Source of the DNA: CAYMQB01 sp964392665
Lineage (GTDB): Bacteria > Hydrothermota > E44-bin80
DNA: 37,237 nt
Assembly: GCA_964392665.1 (NCBI GenBank)
Contig: CAYMQB010000028.1
Location: forward strand, 1-37,237
Reading direction: 5' to 3'
Both the position numbers and the translations under genes were made by a program. The notes beneath the pieces are model-generated. The model was not told the DNA's origin. It saw nothing but the letters and a program-made list of their open reading frames with translations, and ran no database searches. Below are positions 15,406 through 23,673 of this stretch, piece by piece. The stretch's first letter is position 1; each line of letters starts with the position of its first letter.

Positions 15406-16533
15406 ATGAAAGAATTGATGGTTTCAGGCAATGAGGCGATTGCTTATGGAGCAATTAGAGGAGGATGTTGTTTTTTTGGTGGGTATCCAATAACACCATC
15501 TTCCGAAATTGCTGAAGTACTCTCGGCTGAACTTCCAAAAATCGGAGGTAAGTTCATTCAGATGGAAGATGAAATTGGAAGTATTGCCGCAATCATTGGT
15601 GCATCCATAACAGGTTTGAAAACAATGACAGCAACAAGCGGTCCGGGATTTTCTCTTATGCAGGAACATATTGGATTTGCGCTAATGGGTGAAATCCCAT
15701 GTGTAATAGTAAATGTCCAGAGAGGAGGCCCATCAACAGGACTGCCAACACTTCCCTCCCAGGGTGATGTGATGCAAGCAAGGTGGGGAACTCACGGAGA
15801 CCATGAAATAATTGCAGTTTCCCCCTCAAGTATACAAGAATGCTACACTCTCATAATAGAAGCATTCAATCTTGCTGAAGAATTCAGAACCCCCGTAATT
15901 TTCCTATCAGACGAAGTGATAGCACACCTTAGAGAGAAATTAGTCATACCTGACGATAAGTCATTAACAATAGTTAATAGGAAGAAACCTGCCGTTCCGC
16001 CTGAACAGTATAATCCCTACGACGAATCTACCGGTTTGATCCCCCCTATTGCCGATTTTGGAAGCGGATATAGATATCACATAACAGGTTTAACTCATGA
16101 TGAAACTGGATTTCCAACAGACAACACAGAAACAGTGCACTCTTTAATAGATAGACTCAGTAATAAAATTCTTTACAACAGAGATAAAATAGTTAAAACG
16201 GACAGTTTTATGATGGAAGATGCAGATGTCGCTGTTGTTTCTTACGGTGCTACCGCACGTGCTGCGAAAGAAGCAGTCCTTCTTGCACGTGAGGAAGGCA
16301 TAAAACTCGGTCTCTTCAGACTAATCACAATCTGGCCTTTTGCAGTAAAAGAGATATTCGAAATATCGGGAAACTTAAAGTCGATTTTCGTAGCTGAAAT
16401 GAATTTGGGACAGCTTAAACCAATGGTGAAAAGTGCTGTAAAAGGGAGATGTGAGGTTTATTCAATCGGCAGGGCGGATGGAATGATTATCAGTCCTTCG
16501 GAGATTTTTCTAAGAGCAAAGGAGCTAGAGTGA
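15406..16533 (+). CDS. korA: 2-oxoacid (2-oxoglutarate):ferredoxin oxidoreductase alpha subunit
   Basis: The product is 375 aa. The TPP-pyrimidine-binding-type domain has GNEAIAYGAIRGGCCFFGGY, PITPSSEIAE, QMEDEIGSIAAIIGAS, TATSGPGFSLMQEH and QRGGPSTGLPT. The C-terminal transketolase-like domain has VVSYGATARAAKEAV and VAEMNLGQLKPMVKSAV. This form, with alpha lacking a fused gamma part and YPITPSSEI, is typical of KorA. Likely reaction: 2-oxoglutarate + CoA + 2 Fd(ox) <-> succinyl-CoA + CO2 + 2 Fd(red), consistent with sucCD in the operon; substrate choice is inference. It starts nine bases after the fumB stop. Confidence 0.93.
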   Translation: MKELMVSGNEAIAYGAIRGGCCFFGGYPITPSSEIAEVLSAELPKIGGKFIQMEDEIGSIAAIIGASITGLKTMTATSGPGFSLMQEHIGFALMGEIPCVIVNVQRGGPSTGLPTLPSQGDVMQARWGTHGDHEIIAVSPSSIQECYTLIIEAFNLAEEFRTPVIFLSDEVIAHLREKLVIPDDKSLTIVNRKKPAVPPEQYNPYDESTGLIPPIADFGSGYRYHITGLTHDETGFPTDNTETVHSLIDRLSNKILYNRDKIVKTDSFMMEDADVAVVSYGATARAAKEAVLLAREEGIKLGLFRLITIWPFAVKEIFEISGNLKSIFVAEMNLGQLKPMVKSAVKGRCEVYSIGRADGMIISPSEIFLRAKELE

Positions 16534-17372
16534 ACACTGAAACTGCAAGAAATTACTTAAGAATGGATAAATTTCCTTCCGTATGGTGCCCAGGTTGTGG
16601 ACATGGTATCATTCTTGCCTCCATCCTTAGGGCAATTCACAGAACCGGTTGGCAGAAAAATAATACAGTTATGGTTTCTGGGATTGGATGCGCAGGAAGG
16701 ATACCAGGATATGTGGATTTTTGCACACTTCACACAACACATGGGCGGGCACTTGCATTTGCAACAGGAATTAAATTTGCAAGACCAGAACTCAATGTAA
16801 TAGCAGTTATGGGTGATGGTGACTGTGCTGCCATTGGAGGTAACCATCTCATCCATGCGGCAAGACGAAATATTAACATTACTGCAATTGTATTTAACAA
16901 TGCAATATACGGAATGACGGGTGGTCAAAAATCACCAACTACTCCCCGGGGTTTCTTTTCGACAACTTCCCCTTACGGCAACGCCGAACCTGCTTTTGAC
17001 CTGTGTAAATTGGCGAAATCAGCAGGGGCGGTTTTTGTGGCTCGTGGAACAGAATATCACGTACCGGCTCTCGATACGTTAATTTACAAGGCTCTCTCGA
17101 AAAAGGGATTCTCCTTTATTGAAGCACTGACTATGTGCCCAACAAGCTTTGGAAGAAAAAACAAGTTGGGTTCAGATGCTTTCAGTAACATCGAGTGGTT
17201 GAAGTCCATTTCAGTTACACAAAAAAAGGTAGAAAAAATGAGTGAAGAGGAACTCGCAGGCAAAGTTATAATAGGCATTTTTGAGGATTCTGCACGTGAC
17301 GAATTCGTAGAATACTACGAGAGAGAAGTAGTCAAGGAGGGTAAATGTCAAAGAAATATGAAATCAGACTGA
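16530..17372 (+). CDS. korB: 2-oxoacid (2-oxoglutarate):ferredoxin oxidoreductase beta subunit
   Basis: The product is 280 aa, starting at a GTG that overlaps the korA stop (GTGA). It has the cluster and TPP-diphosphate motifs of the beta subunit: WCPGCGHGIILASILRAI, GIGCAGRIPGY, HTTHGRALAFATGIKFA, GDGDCAAIGGNHLIHAARR and the magnesium-site segment FNNAIYGMTGGQKSPTTP. The C-terminal tail (about residues 215-280) includes FGRKNKLGS. The gene overlaps korC by 28 bases and carries the korC ribosome site, so the three subunits should be made in balance. Confidence 0.95.
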   Translation: MNTETARNYLRMDKFPSVWCPGCGHGIILASILRAIHRTGWQKNNTVMVSGIGCAGRIPGYVDFCTLHTTHGRALAFATGIKFARPELNVIAVMGDGDCAAIGGNHLIHAARRNINITAIVFNNAIYGMTGGQKSPTTPRGFFSTTSPYGNAEPAFDLCKLAKSAGAVFVARGTEYHVPALDTLIYKALSKKGFSFIEALTMCPTSFGRKNKLGSDAFSNIEWLKSISVTQKKVEKMSEEELAGKVIIGIFEDSARDEFVEYYEREVVKEGKCQRNMKSD

Positions 17373-17890
17373 GCGGCTCTGGAGGACAGGGTTTAATACT
17401 GGCAGGAAAGGTTCTAGCCGAAGCTGCGGTAATATACGACGGGAAAAATGCAACGCAGAGTCAGTCTTACGGACCTGAAGCACGCGGTGGTGCATCTCGT
17501 TCAGAAGTGATTATTTCTGACGAAGAAATTATTTTTCCAAAAGCACAAAATATTGACCTTCTCGTTGCACTTACACAAGAATCCTGCAATATTTACTATA
17601 AGGATTTGAAACAAGACGGAATACTGCTTGTAGATTCAAAACTCGTAAGCGAAATCCCTAAAGGCAAATTCACAGTTTACAAGATCCCCATAGTCGACAT
17701 TGCCATTGCAGAAACCGGCAAACAACTCACCGCTAACATCGTAGCACTCGGACTTGTAACGGAGTTATCTGGTATAGTATCCCGTAAAGCTGTTGAATCC
17801 GCAATCTTGTCGAGAGTTCCAAAAGGAACGGAAGAAATGAATAAAAAGGCATTTCTTGCTGGAATAAAAAAGGCGCAAGAGATCAAATAA
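17345..17890 (+). CDS. korC: 2-oxoacid (2-oxoglutarate):ferredoxin oxidoreductase gamma subunit
   Basis: The product is 181 aa, the usual length. It has family blocks IRLSGSGGQGLILAGKVLAE, NATQSQSYGPEARGG, ASRSEVIIS and DLLVALTQESCNIYY, and a C-terminal KGTEEMNKKAFLAGIKKA. It starts within korB with AAGGAGGG five bases upstream. It is the last gene of the operon; a small AGACTA/TAGTCT hairpin lies about 50 bases downstream. It completes the KorABCD enzyme, with the delta subunit most likely encoded by the ferredoxin gene upstream of the fumarase genes. Confidence 0.95.
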   Translation: MSKKYEIRLSGSGGQGLILAGKVLAEAAVIYDGKNATQSQSYGPEARGGASRSEVIISDEEIIFPKAQNIDLLVALTQESCNIYYKDLKQDGILLVDSKLVSEIPKGKFTVYKIPIVDIAIAETGKQLTANIVALGLVTELSGIVSRKAVESAILSRVPKGTEEMNKKAFLAGIKKAQEIK

Positions 17891-17941
17891 AAAAAGGGAA
17901 ATAGACAACTTTCCTTAAATATCCATCAACTAACCAGTTCC

Positions 17942-17957
17942 AGACTACTTTTAGTCT
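17942..17957 (+). terminator. Small hairpin after the TCA operon
   Basis: AGACTA and TAGTCT pair perfectly around CTTT and are followed by CAGTTTT. The stem is short and AT-rich, so termination here is only a suggestion. Confidence 0.35.
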
Positions 17958-18003
17958 CAGTTTTAATGATAAAACGTAAATCTTGTATGTTAATATCGAG
18001 ACA

Positions 18004-19425
18004 ATGAACGATAGCTCATTTTGGTTAAATTGGCATTTCAATAAGGAGTATTACTTACCTACATGGAAGCTTAAAGAAATTGAACAGTGTTTAGAGACAA
18101 AAATTAATATGAAGAAGGGTGATGTGCTCCAATTGATTGGAAGATGGGATGAGACTGAATCAATATTTCGCAAAAATGTGAAGTTGGCAAATAAAATAAA
18201 AAATGAAAAACTAATTGCTGATTGCAAGTACAACCTTGCAAACTTGCTTTGGCAAAAAAGTGCTTACAAAGAGGCTTTTTCACTATCGTATGATGCGCGT
18301 GAAATCTATTTAAGATTGCACGATAGATATGGCATCCAAAAAGCAATAGGTGTAATGGGATATGTATTCTATTACCAGAACAATTATGTAGAAGCTATGA
18401 AATGTTTTAGGAAGCAATTGAATATTGCTGAAGAAATGGGAGACGAAAGGGAGATTGGAAGGGCTCTGGACGACCTGGGAGCAATTTATTGTGACCGCGG
18501 AAACCACACGAAGGCACTGGAGTGCCATCAAAGATTTTTGAACATTTCCAAGAACTTGAATGATAAAAATAGTATCGAGATTGCCCTGGGAAGTTTAGGA
18601 AATGTCTATTTTTCAATGGGAAAATATAAAAAAGCCATGAAATGCTACCAGAGACTACTCAAGGTCGCAGAAGAATTAGGAGACAAATTCCGAATCAGCT
18701 TCGCTCTGCTCTCTATTGGGATTGTTTGCATAAATCATGGCAATTATGAACAAGCATTGGAATATTTTAAGAAAACAACGACAATTTCAGAAGAATTAGG
18801 AAATAGACAGGGCATCATCTACGCCAAGAATTTCGCTGGAATAGCACTTCTCAAAAAAGGTAACTATGAGAAAAGTATTGAATTCTTTTCAACAGCCTTA
18901 AAAATTGCTGAAGAATTAAGTAGTAAACGCGGTATCACTATTGTTGCTGGTAATATGGGCGACCTTTACAAAATCCTGAAAAACCATAAAAAATCAGAAA
19001 AATATTACAATCAAGCTATCTTGCTTGGAAGAGATTTGCAGCTAAAGGCTGCGCTATGTAAAGACCTGCATCATAAAGCCGACCTCCTGCTCATTCTAAA
19101 TAGGATTAAGGAGTCACGCACCTTAAACAATGAAGCTTTGCGATTGGCAAAGGAGTTAAGTCGGAAGGATATCATTTTTGAATGCAAGATTCTGGAAACT
19201 AAAATCCTCGGGAAGAAAAATAGGAAAACTGCCATAGAACAAATGAAAAATATGCTAAACTCGAACTTAAAAAGCGCACAGATTGCAGCTCTCCATTACG
19301 AACTTCTTAAGATGACAGGAAAGAAATCTCACAGGATAGCAGCGATCAAAATGTATCACAAACTATATAAAAAAATACATAATGCCCGATATAAGGAAAG
19401 GATCGATGAAATGAAAAGTGCATAG
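18004..19425 (+). CDS. Tetratricopeptide-repeat protein
   Basis: I choose ATG 18004 (473 aa); a TTG at 17983 is an alternative, and neither has a good ribosome site. Residues about 60-380 consist of tandem helical pairs spaced 40 residues apart, each like ALxxLGxIYxxxGxYxKAxxCxxxxLxIAEELGDK, about eight to nine units of the TPR_12 kind. No signal peptide or membrane segment is seen, so a cytoplasmic protein-interaction scaffold is likely. The N-terminal 50 residues (SSFWLNWHFNKEYYLPTWK) are not TPR. Such arrays often accompany cyclases or kinases, and a GGDEF gene lies two genes downstream, but there is no direct link. Confidence 0.85.
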   Translation: MNDSSFWLNWHFNKEYYLPTWKLKEIEQCLETKINMKKGDVLQLIGRWDETESIFRKNVKLANKIKNEKLIADCKYNLANLLWQKSAYKEAFSLSYDAREIYLRLHDRYGIQKAIGVMGYVFYYQNNYVEAMKCFRKQLNIAEEMGDEREIGRALDDLGAIYCDRGNHTKALECHQRFLNISKNLNDKNSIEIALGSLGNVYFSMGKYKKAMKCYQRLLKVAEELGDKFRISFALLSIGIVCINHGNYEQALEYFKKTTTISEELGNRQGIIYAKNFAGIALLKKGNYEKSIEFFSTALKIAEELSSKRGITIVAGNMGDLYKILKNHKKSEKYYNQAILLGRDLQLKAALCKDLHHKADLLLILNRIKESRTLNNEALRLAKELSRKDIIFECKILETKILGKKNRKTAIEQMKNMLNSNLKSAQIAALHYELLKMTGKKSHRIAAIKMYHKLYKKIHNARYKERIDEMKSA

Positions 19426-19523
19426 AAAATTCCAAATTTGCAAGATGTGGCATTTAACAAAATCCGCTGACAGTAGTTAGCGAAAAAATAATATGAAAGA
19501 AAATGATTAATAGGAGAATAGAA

Positions 19524-20501
19524 ATGACAATATTAAAGCCTAAAAAAATTATAAGAAAAACTCCAATAGAAAAACTCCGTGGATTAAAAACCCATACGCA
19601 AATCTTCATCAAGCGTGATGATTTGACTGGATTGCTAATTTCTGGTAATAAGGCACGAAAACTCGAGTACTTAATAGCAGATGCAAAAAATAAGAAGTGT
19701 GATACACTCATTACTTCAGGAGGTATCCAATCGAATCATGCAAGAGCAACAGCTGCATTTGCAAACTACTTTGGATTTGATTGCCATCTGCTCCTTTGTT
19801 CTCACAGAAAACCGAAAAGAATCTATACCGCAAATCTTCTCATTGATAGATTGTTAGGCTCAACAGTCCATTACATTACGCCCACACAATACAAACGTCG
19901 AAACGAGGTTATGAAGGAGTTAGCTCGCAAATTGGTCAAAAAAGGGAAAAAAACTTATGTCATTCCGGTGGGTGGCTCCAACGCAGTTGGAGTATTAGGT
20001 TACATTGACTGTATGAAGGAAATGAAGGATTACATAAAAAAGGAGAAAATCCAAGCAGTTTACTGCGCGGTAGGTTCAGGGGGAACCTATGCTGGCCTAC
20101 TTCTGGGTAAGAAATTGCTGAAGCTGAATATAGACATCAATGGAATACTTGTCTCTGATACTACTGAATATTTCAACAAAGAAATACTGAAAATCTGTCA
20201 CTCGACAATCGACGCTTACCATCTAAATACAGATGTTTATAAGGAAGAAATGAACTTGATAGACGGTTTCATCGGAGAAGGTTATGCCATTCCCTATCCT
20301 GCTGAATTGAGAACTATATATAATGTTGCAAGACTGGGAATCATTCTGGATCCTGTTTACACAGGTAAGACATTTTACGGAATGTTATGTCACCTGAAAA
20401 AGAGAAAATATAGAAAGGTCATTTTCATCCATACAGGAGGCATTTTCAGTATCTTCGCCTTTGCAAAAGACTTAACCAAAGTGATCGATAGGCAAAAATA
20501 A
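19524..20501 (+). CDS. dcyD: PLP enzyme of the D-cysteine desulfhydrase/ACC deaminase family
   Basis: Starts at ATG 19524, preceded by TAGGAGAATAG; the upstream ATG at 19503 has no ribosome site. The 325 aa have the fold-II PLP motifs of the family: FIKRDDLTGLLISGNKARKL with the cofactor lysine in GNKARK, GGIQSNHARATAA, VPVGGSNAVGVLGY and the phosphate loop CAVGSGGTYAGLLLG. Near the C-terminus it reads LDPVYTGK; ACC deaminases have a Tyr-Glu pair there, D-cysteine desulfhydrases Tyr-Thr. This favours D-cysteine -> pyruvate + H2S + NH3, or another small D-amino acid. It probably acts in the cytoplasm; no clear operon partner. Confidence 0.85.
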   Translation: MTILKPKKIIRKTPIEKLRGLKTHTQIFIKRDDLTGLLISGNKARKLEYLIADAKNKKCDTLITSGGIQSNHARATAAFANYFGFDCHLLLCSHRKPKRIYTANLLIDRLLGSTVHYITPTQYKRRNEVMKELARKLVKKGKKTYVIPVGGSNAVGVLGYIDCMKEMKDYIKKEKIQAVYCAVGSGGTYAGLLLGKKLLKLNIDINGILVSDTTEYFNKEILKICHSTIDAYHLNTDVYKEEMNLIDGFIGEGYAIPYPAELRTIYNVARLGIILDPVYTGKTFYGMLCHLKKRKYRKVIFIHTGGIFSIFAFAKDLTKVIDRQK

Positions 20502-20550
20502 ATGACATTGCACATGCTAAAGATATTTTTTTCGACGTTAACATTTTTAG

Positions 20551-20579
20551 TTGACAAATAATCACTTTAATGTTATATT
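20551..20579 (+). promoter_or_regulatory. Promoter of the diguanylate cyclase gene
   Basis: TTGACA (20551-20556), 17 bases, TATATT (20574-20579). The leader would be about 40 bases, without a strong ribosome site. Confidence 0.75.
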
Positions 20580-20624
20580 AATTATAAATAAAGAATCATT
20601 TCAACGAAAGATTCTTGATTTTGA

Positions 20625-21590
20625 ATGTTTAAAAGAACTATGAACGAAAAAAATAAAACAATTGAATTAAAAAACTTCCTGAATAACAAAAACCACATAG
20701 ATATCCTGAATAACATAACGGAGGGTGTGCTTGTCACAGATCTCGATAGAAGAATTATATTCTGGAATAAGGGTGCAGAAAAAATTACGCAGTACTCTGT
20801 TTCCGATGTCCTTGGCAAACACTGCTGGGAAGGCATTTTATGCACTATGAACGAAAATGGAACTAATATATGCGAAACAGAAACTTGCCCTCTATTAATT
20901 AGCATTAATACCGATAAATTATATGAATCAGAGCTATTCCTTCTCCATAAAAAAGGTCAAAGGATACCCGTTATAATTAGAGCAATACCCCTAAGAAACG
21001 CCAGAAGTGAATTAATCGGAGCCGTAGAAATCTTCACTGACAATTCGATGAAAGTTTCCGTGCGTGAAAAGATGGACGAACTCACAAGGCTTGCAATGTT
21101 AGATCCAACAACAGGAATTGGAACAAGAAAATTCATCGAGATAAATCTCCATACTCTGTTGCAGGAGATGAAAAGGTATGGATGGACGTTCGGAATTGTA
21201 TTTGGGGACATAGATTATTTCAAAAAAGTCAACGATAACTATGGTCACGATATTGGAGATATGATTCTGAAAATGATTGGGAAAACGCTCTCGAACAATT
21301 TACGGTCGTTTGATATCATGGGTCGATGGGGTGGCGATGAGTTTCTTGGATTACTTCTAAATGTAAACGAGAAACAACTCCTCTCGATTGCGGAAAAACT
21401 TCGACTACTTGTCTCCCAATCGAACCTTAGCACGGGAGATGTAAGAATTTCTGTTACAATCTCAATAGGTGCAACACTTGCAAGGCGGAATGATACGCTG
21501 CGTTCTCTAATCAAAAGAGTAGATACTTTGATGTATAAGAGTAAAGCAAACGGAAGAAATCTTGTAACTATTGATACTAAGATGCAATAG
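20625..21590 (+). CDS. PAS-GGDEF diguanylate cyclase
   Basis: The product is 321 aa, with no signal peptide or membrane segment. Residues about 22-135 form a PAS sensor (ILNNITEGVLVTDLDRRIIF, WNKGAEKITQYSVSDVLGKH) with several cysteines (HCWEGILC, CETETCP) between PAS core strands. Residues about 155-318 are a GGDEF domain with an intact active site G236-GDEF and an RxxD product-inhibition site (R227-S-F-D230) exactly five residues before it. The first motif reads DPTTGIGTR instead of DxLTGLxNR. It should make cyclic di-GMP from two GTP with feedback inhibition; the signal sensed is unknown. An ATG at 20640 is an alternative start. Confidence 0.92.
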   Translation: MFKRTMNEKNKTIELKNFLNNKNHIDILNNITEGVLVTDLDRRIIFWNKGAEKITQYSVSDVLGKHCWEGILCTMNENGTNICETETCPLLISINTDKLYESELFLLHKKGQRIPVIIRAIPLRNARSELIGAVEIFTDNSMKVSVREKMDELTRLAMLDPTTGIGTRKFIEINLHTLLQEMKRYGWTFGIVFGDIDYFKKVNDNYGHDIGDMILKMIGKTLSNNLRSFDIMGRWGGDEFLGLLLNVNEKQLLSIAEKLRLLVSQSNLSTGDVRISVTISIGATLARRNDTLRSLIKRVDTLMYKSKANGRNLVTIDTKMQ

Positions 21591-21615
21591 CAAAATTGAA
21601 GACGAAAAAAACTCG

Positions 21616-21640
21616 TTGGAAATTGACCAAATATTTCCAA
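21616..21640 (+). promoter_or_regulatory. Perfect 8-base inverted repeat upstream of the DHOD-like gene
   Basis: TTGGAAAT (21616-21623) and ATTTCCAA (21633-21640) flank nine bases, ending 11 bases before the GGAG ribosome site. It could be an RNA hairpin affecting translation or a repressor operator; it has no T-run, so it is not a typical terminator. Confidence 0.5.
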
Positions 21641-21661
21641 ACTCATTGAAAGGAGTTTCTT

Positions 21662-22645
21662 ATGGTTGATATTAGAACTAAGTATATGGGTTTCGTATTA
21701 AGCAATCCATTGATTGTTGCCAGCAGCAGTCTAACAAAGAGTCTTGATGGCGTGAAACGTTGCGCCGATGCAGGAGCAGGAGCAGTTGTCCTCAAATCAT
21801 TGTTTGAGGAACAAATAAATGTCGAGGTCAAGGATGTAGAACAATACATACTTCCTTACTGGCACCCTGAAGCATTTGACTATGTCAGGCAAATGGGGAT
21901 GGAACTGGGACCAACAGATTATCTGCATTTTGTCAGCCAAACAAAGGAAGCACTGTCAATTCCGGTAATTGCAAGTCTAAACTGCATATCACCCAAATGG
22001 TGGATAAACTATGTAAAACGAATAGTTGATGCAGGTGCGGATGCAATTGAACTGAATATCGCTATGATGCCGAGCAACCCTCTAAAACAAGCGAGGGCAA
22101 TAGAACATCTCTATTTAGAAATAATTGAAGAAGTAGACGCCAGCATAGATATTCCAATAGCTGTAAAGATAGGACCGTACTTTACTTCAATGGCTCATAT
22201 GGCGAACCAATTAAGCAAGCACGATGTTTCAGCTCTTGTGCTTTTCAATCGATTCTATCAACCCAATATCGATATTGAAAAACTTGCAATTTCGCCTGGA
22301 TACAATTTTAGTTCTCCGGAAGAAATGGGACAATCCTTAAGATGGATTGCTTTACTCTCAGGAAAGCTGGATTGTGACCTTGCGGCTGCTACAGGGATAC
22401 ACGATGCTTCGGGCGTTATTAAGCAAATATTGGCAGGTGCAAAAGTCGCTCAACTATGTTCTACCCTATACTTGAATGGTTTGAAGCAAATTGGTGTGAT
22501 ACTGGAAGACATCAGAAGTTGGATGGCAAAACATTCCTTTCAAACCCTGGATGACTTTCGAGGAAAATTGAGCCAGATGGAAAGTAAAGACCCGGAAGTA
22601 TACGAGAGAATTCAGTATATAAAATCCCTGGTCGGAACAGAATAG
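21662..22645 (+). CDS. Dihydroorotate dehydrogenase-like protein
   Basis: The product is 327 aa with a class 1 DHOD TIM-barrel layout: DIRTKYMGFVLSNPLIVASS, AGAGAVVLKSLFEEQI, PVIASLNCIS, GADAIELNI, IPIAVKIGPYFT, ALVLFNRFYQP and the late phosphate-binding part LAAATGIHDASGVIKQILAG. It should bind FMN and oxidise a small substrate. It belongs to the branch usually named 'dihydroorotate dehydrogenase-like', which has SLFEEQI and lacks the classical NxSCPN segment (here NIAMMPSNP), so a pyrimidine role is uncertain. AAAGGAG precedes the ATG. No pyrimidine genes or PyrK-like subunit are nearby. Confidence 0.85.
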   Translation: MVDIRTKYMGFVLSNPLIVASSSLTKSLDGVKRCADAGAGAVVLKSLFEEQINVEVKDVEQYILPYWHPEAFDYVRQMGMELGPTDYLHFVSQTKEALSIPVIASLNCISPKWWINYVKRIVDAGADAIELNIAMMPSNPLKQARAIEHLYLEIIEEVDASIDIPIAVKIGPYFTSMAHMANQLSKHDVSALVLFNRFYQPNIDIEKLAISPGYNFSSPEEMGQSLRWIALLSGKLDCDLAAATGIHDASGVIKQILAGAKVAQLCSTLYLNGLKQIGVILEDIRSWMAKHSFQTLDDFRGKLSQMESKDPEVYERIQYIKSLVGTE

Positions 22646-22700
22646 GTGACACAAACTTCGAAATGCTCTCAAAACAGTAAGAAGAATTTGCTTTTCTAAC

Positions 22701-22729
22701 TTGACAGAAAAATCTCCCTATGCTATAAT
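22701..22729 (+). promoter_or_regulatory. Perfect consensus promoter before the nucleotidyltransferase pair
   Basis: TTGACA (22701-22706), 17 bases, TATAAT (22724-22729). The leader to the gene start at 22918 is about 180 bases, unusually long for this window. Confidence 0.85.
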
Positions 22730-22802
22730 TTTCCAGTTATTAATCGTACCGCATTATTTAGACTAAATTTTTGATCTAAGCATTTGCGGAGAAGAGCAAA
22801 AA

Positions 22803-22898
22803 ATGAGTAGTTTTTTTATGGCGAGTGAGCTACGCTCTCCTGGAATCCAAATCAGAAAGTTTCATAAAAGCAATCAGAGAATAAACATATATTACTGA
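22803..22898 (+). CDS. Possible leader peptide (31 aa)
   Basis: ATG at 22803 follows GGAGAAGAG at workable spacing, and the frame reads MSSFFMASELRSPGIQIRKF... to TGA at 22896-22898, 19 bases before the TTG of the next gene. The downstream gene itself has no visible ribosome site, so translation of this frame could matter for it. The peptide resembles nothing known and may be chance. Confidence 0.3.
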   Translation: MSSFFMASELRSPGIQIRKFHKSNQRINIYY

Positions 22899-22917
22899 GC
22901 ACCAACTTATAACAATT

Positions 22918-23673
22918 TTGAAAACAATAAATAAACACGAACACTGGCTTTCCTACATCGATGGCAAAAGAAGAAAAAACCTTGTCCTAATTCTCCAGGA
23001 ACTTTCACGCCTCTTGAACACGGACAACCCACAATTTGTTATCATTGGTGCAATGAGCCTTCTCATGCAAGGTGCCATAAGAGGCTATAAGGTTCTCTGG
23101 GATGTCGATCTTCTCTTTAAAAATGCGAACGCTATTTTGGATTTTATCGCAGGTAAAAAAACAGAAAATCTAAGAATCGTGCAGATGGAAAACGAAATCG
23201 TTCAGAACAAAAATATTGGCAGTATACACACACTATGGTCTTTTGATAAAACCTGGTTCAATGTAGACTATATTATAAAAGGCGGGTTGTTCGACTTTTA
23301 TAACCCACTGAAAAGAAAAAACCATCCTTTTCATACAGAAATGGTGCAATTTGAAAACAGAGATTACCGAATTGAACTATTACTTGCCGATTTCACAGAT
23401 ATTTTCATAGAGAAAATGGTCTTTCCAAGAATGCAGAAACAATTAGACCAAAAAGATGACTTGGGAGTTGATATCAGGCACTGTTTGTATATGCTGCATA
23501 ATTTCGGAAAAAAAGATTGGTTCTGGGAGAAAATAAAAGCAACTTCAATGGACACAAATAATAGAGACATGCTTAAGCAAAACCTCATCCGTCTTATTGA
23601 AATAAAGGACGAACTCGGCTATTCCGATACAACACTCCCAAACAATATCTACAAAAGGATTAGAAGTCTATAA
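22918..23673 (+). CDS. Nucleotidyltransferase-fold protein (AbiEii-like)
   Basis: The product is 251 aa. It starts at TTG 22918; no ATG or GTG gives a full-length product, and the next Met lies inside the core fold. The segment FVIIGAMSLLMQGAIRGYKV then LWDVDLLF matches the opening of minimal nucleotidyltransferases (helix with small residues, then DxD: D-V-D). A later strand-acidic segment is WFNVDYII, followed by RIELLLADFTDIFIEKMVF, similar in outline to AbiEii/DUF1814-type enzymes. The usual GG pair is replaced by GA. It overlaps the next gene by one base (TAATG), strongly suggesting co-translation with a second nucleotidyltransferase protein. Substrate unknown; an RNA, nucleotide or protein target is possible. 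Confidence 0.65.
   Translation: MKTINKHEHWLSYIDGKRRKNLVLILQELSRLLNTDNPQFVIIGAMSLLMQGAIRGYKVLWDVDLLFKNANAILDFIAGKKTENLRIVQMENEIVQNKNIGSIHTLWSFDKTWFNVDYIIKGGLFDFYNPLKRKNHPFHTEMVQFENRDYRIELLLADFTDIFIEKMVFPRMQKQLDQKDDLGVDIRHCLYMLHNFGKKDWFWEKIKATSMDTNNRDMLKQNLIRLIEIKDELGYSDTTLPNNIYKRIRSL

Noticed and set aside
19465..19482. CGCTGAC/GTTAGCG hairpin before the PLP enzyme gene
   Set aside because: It has one G-U pair and is followed by A's, not T's, on the coding strand; no clear terminator or operator role, so not listed as a feature.
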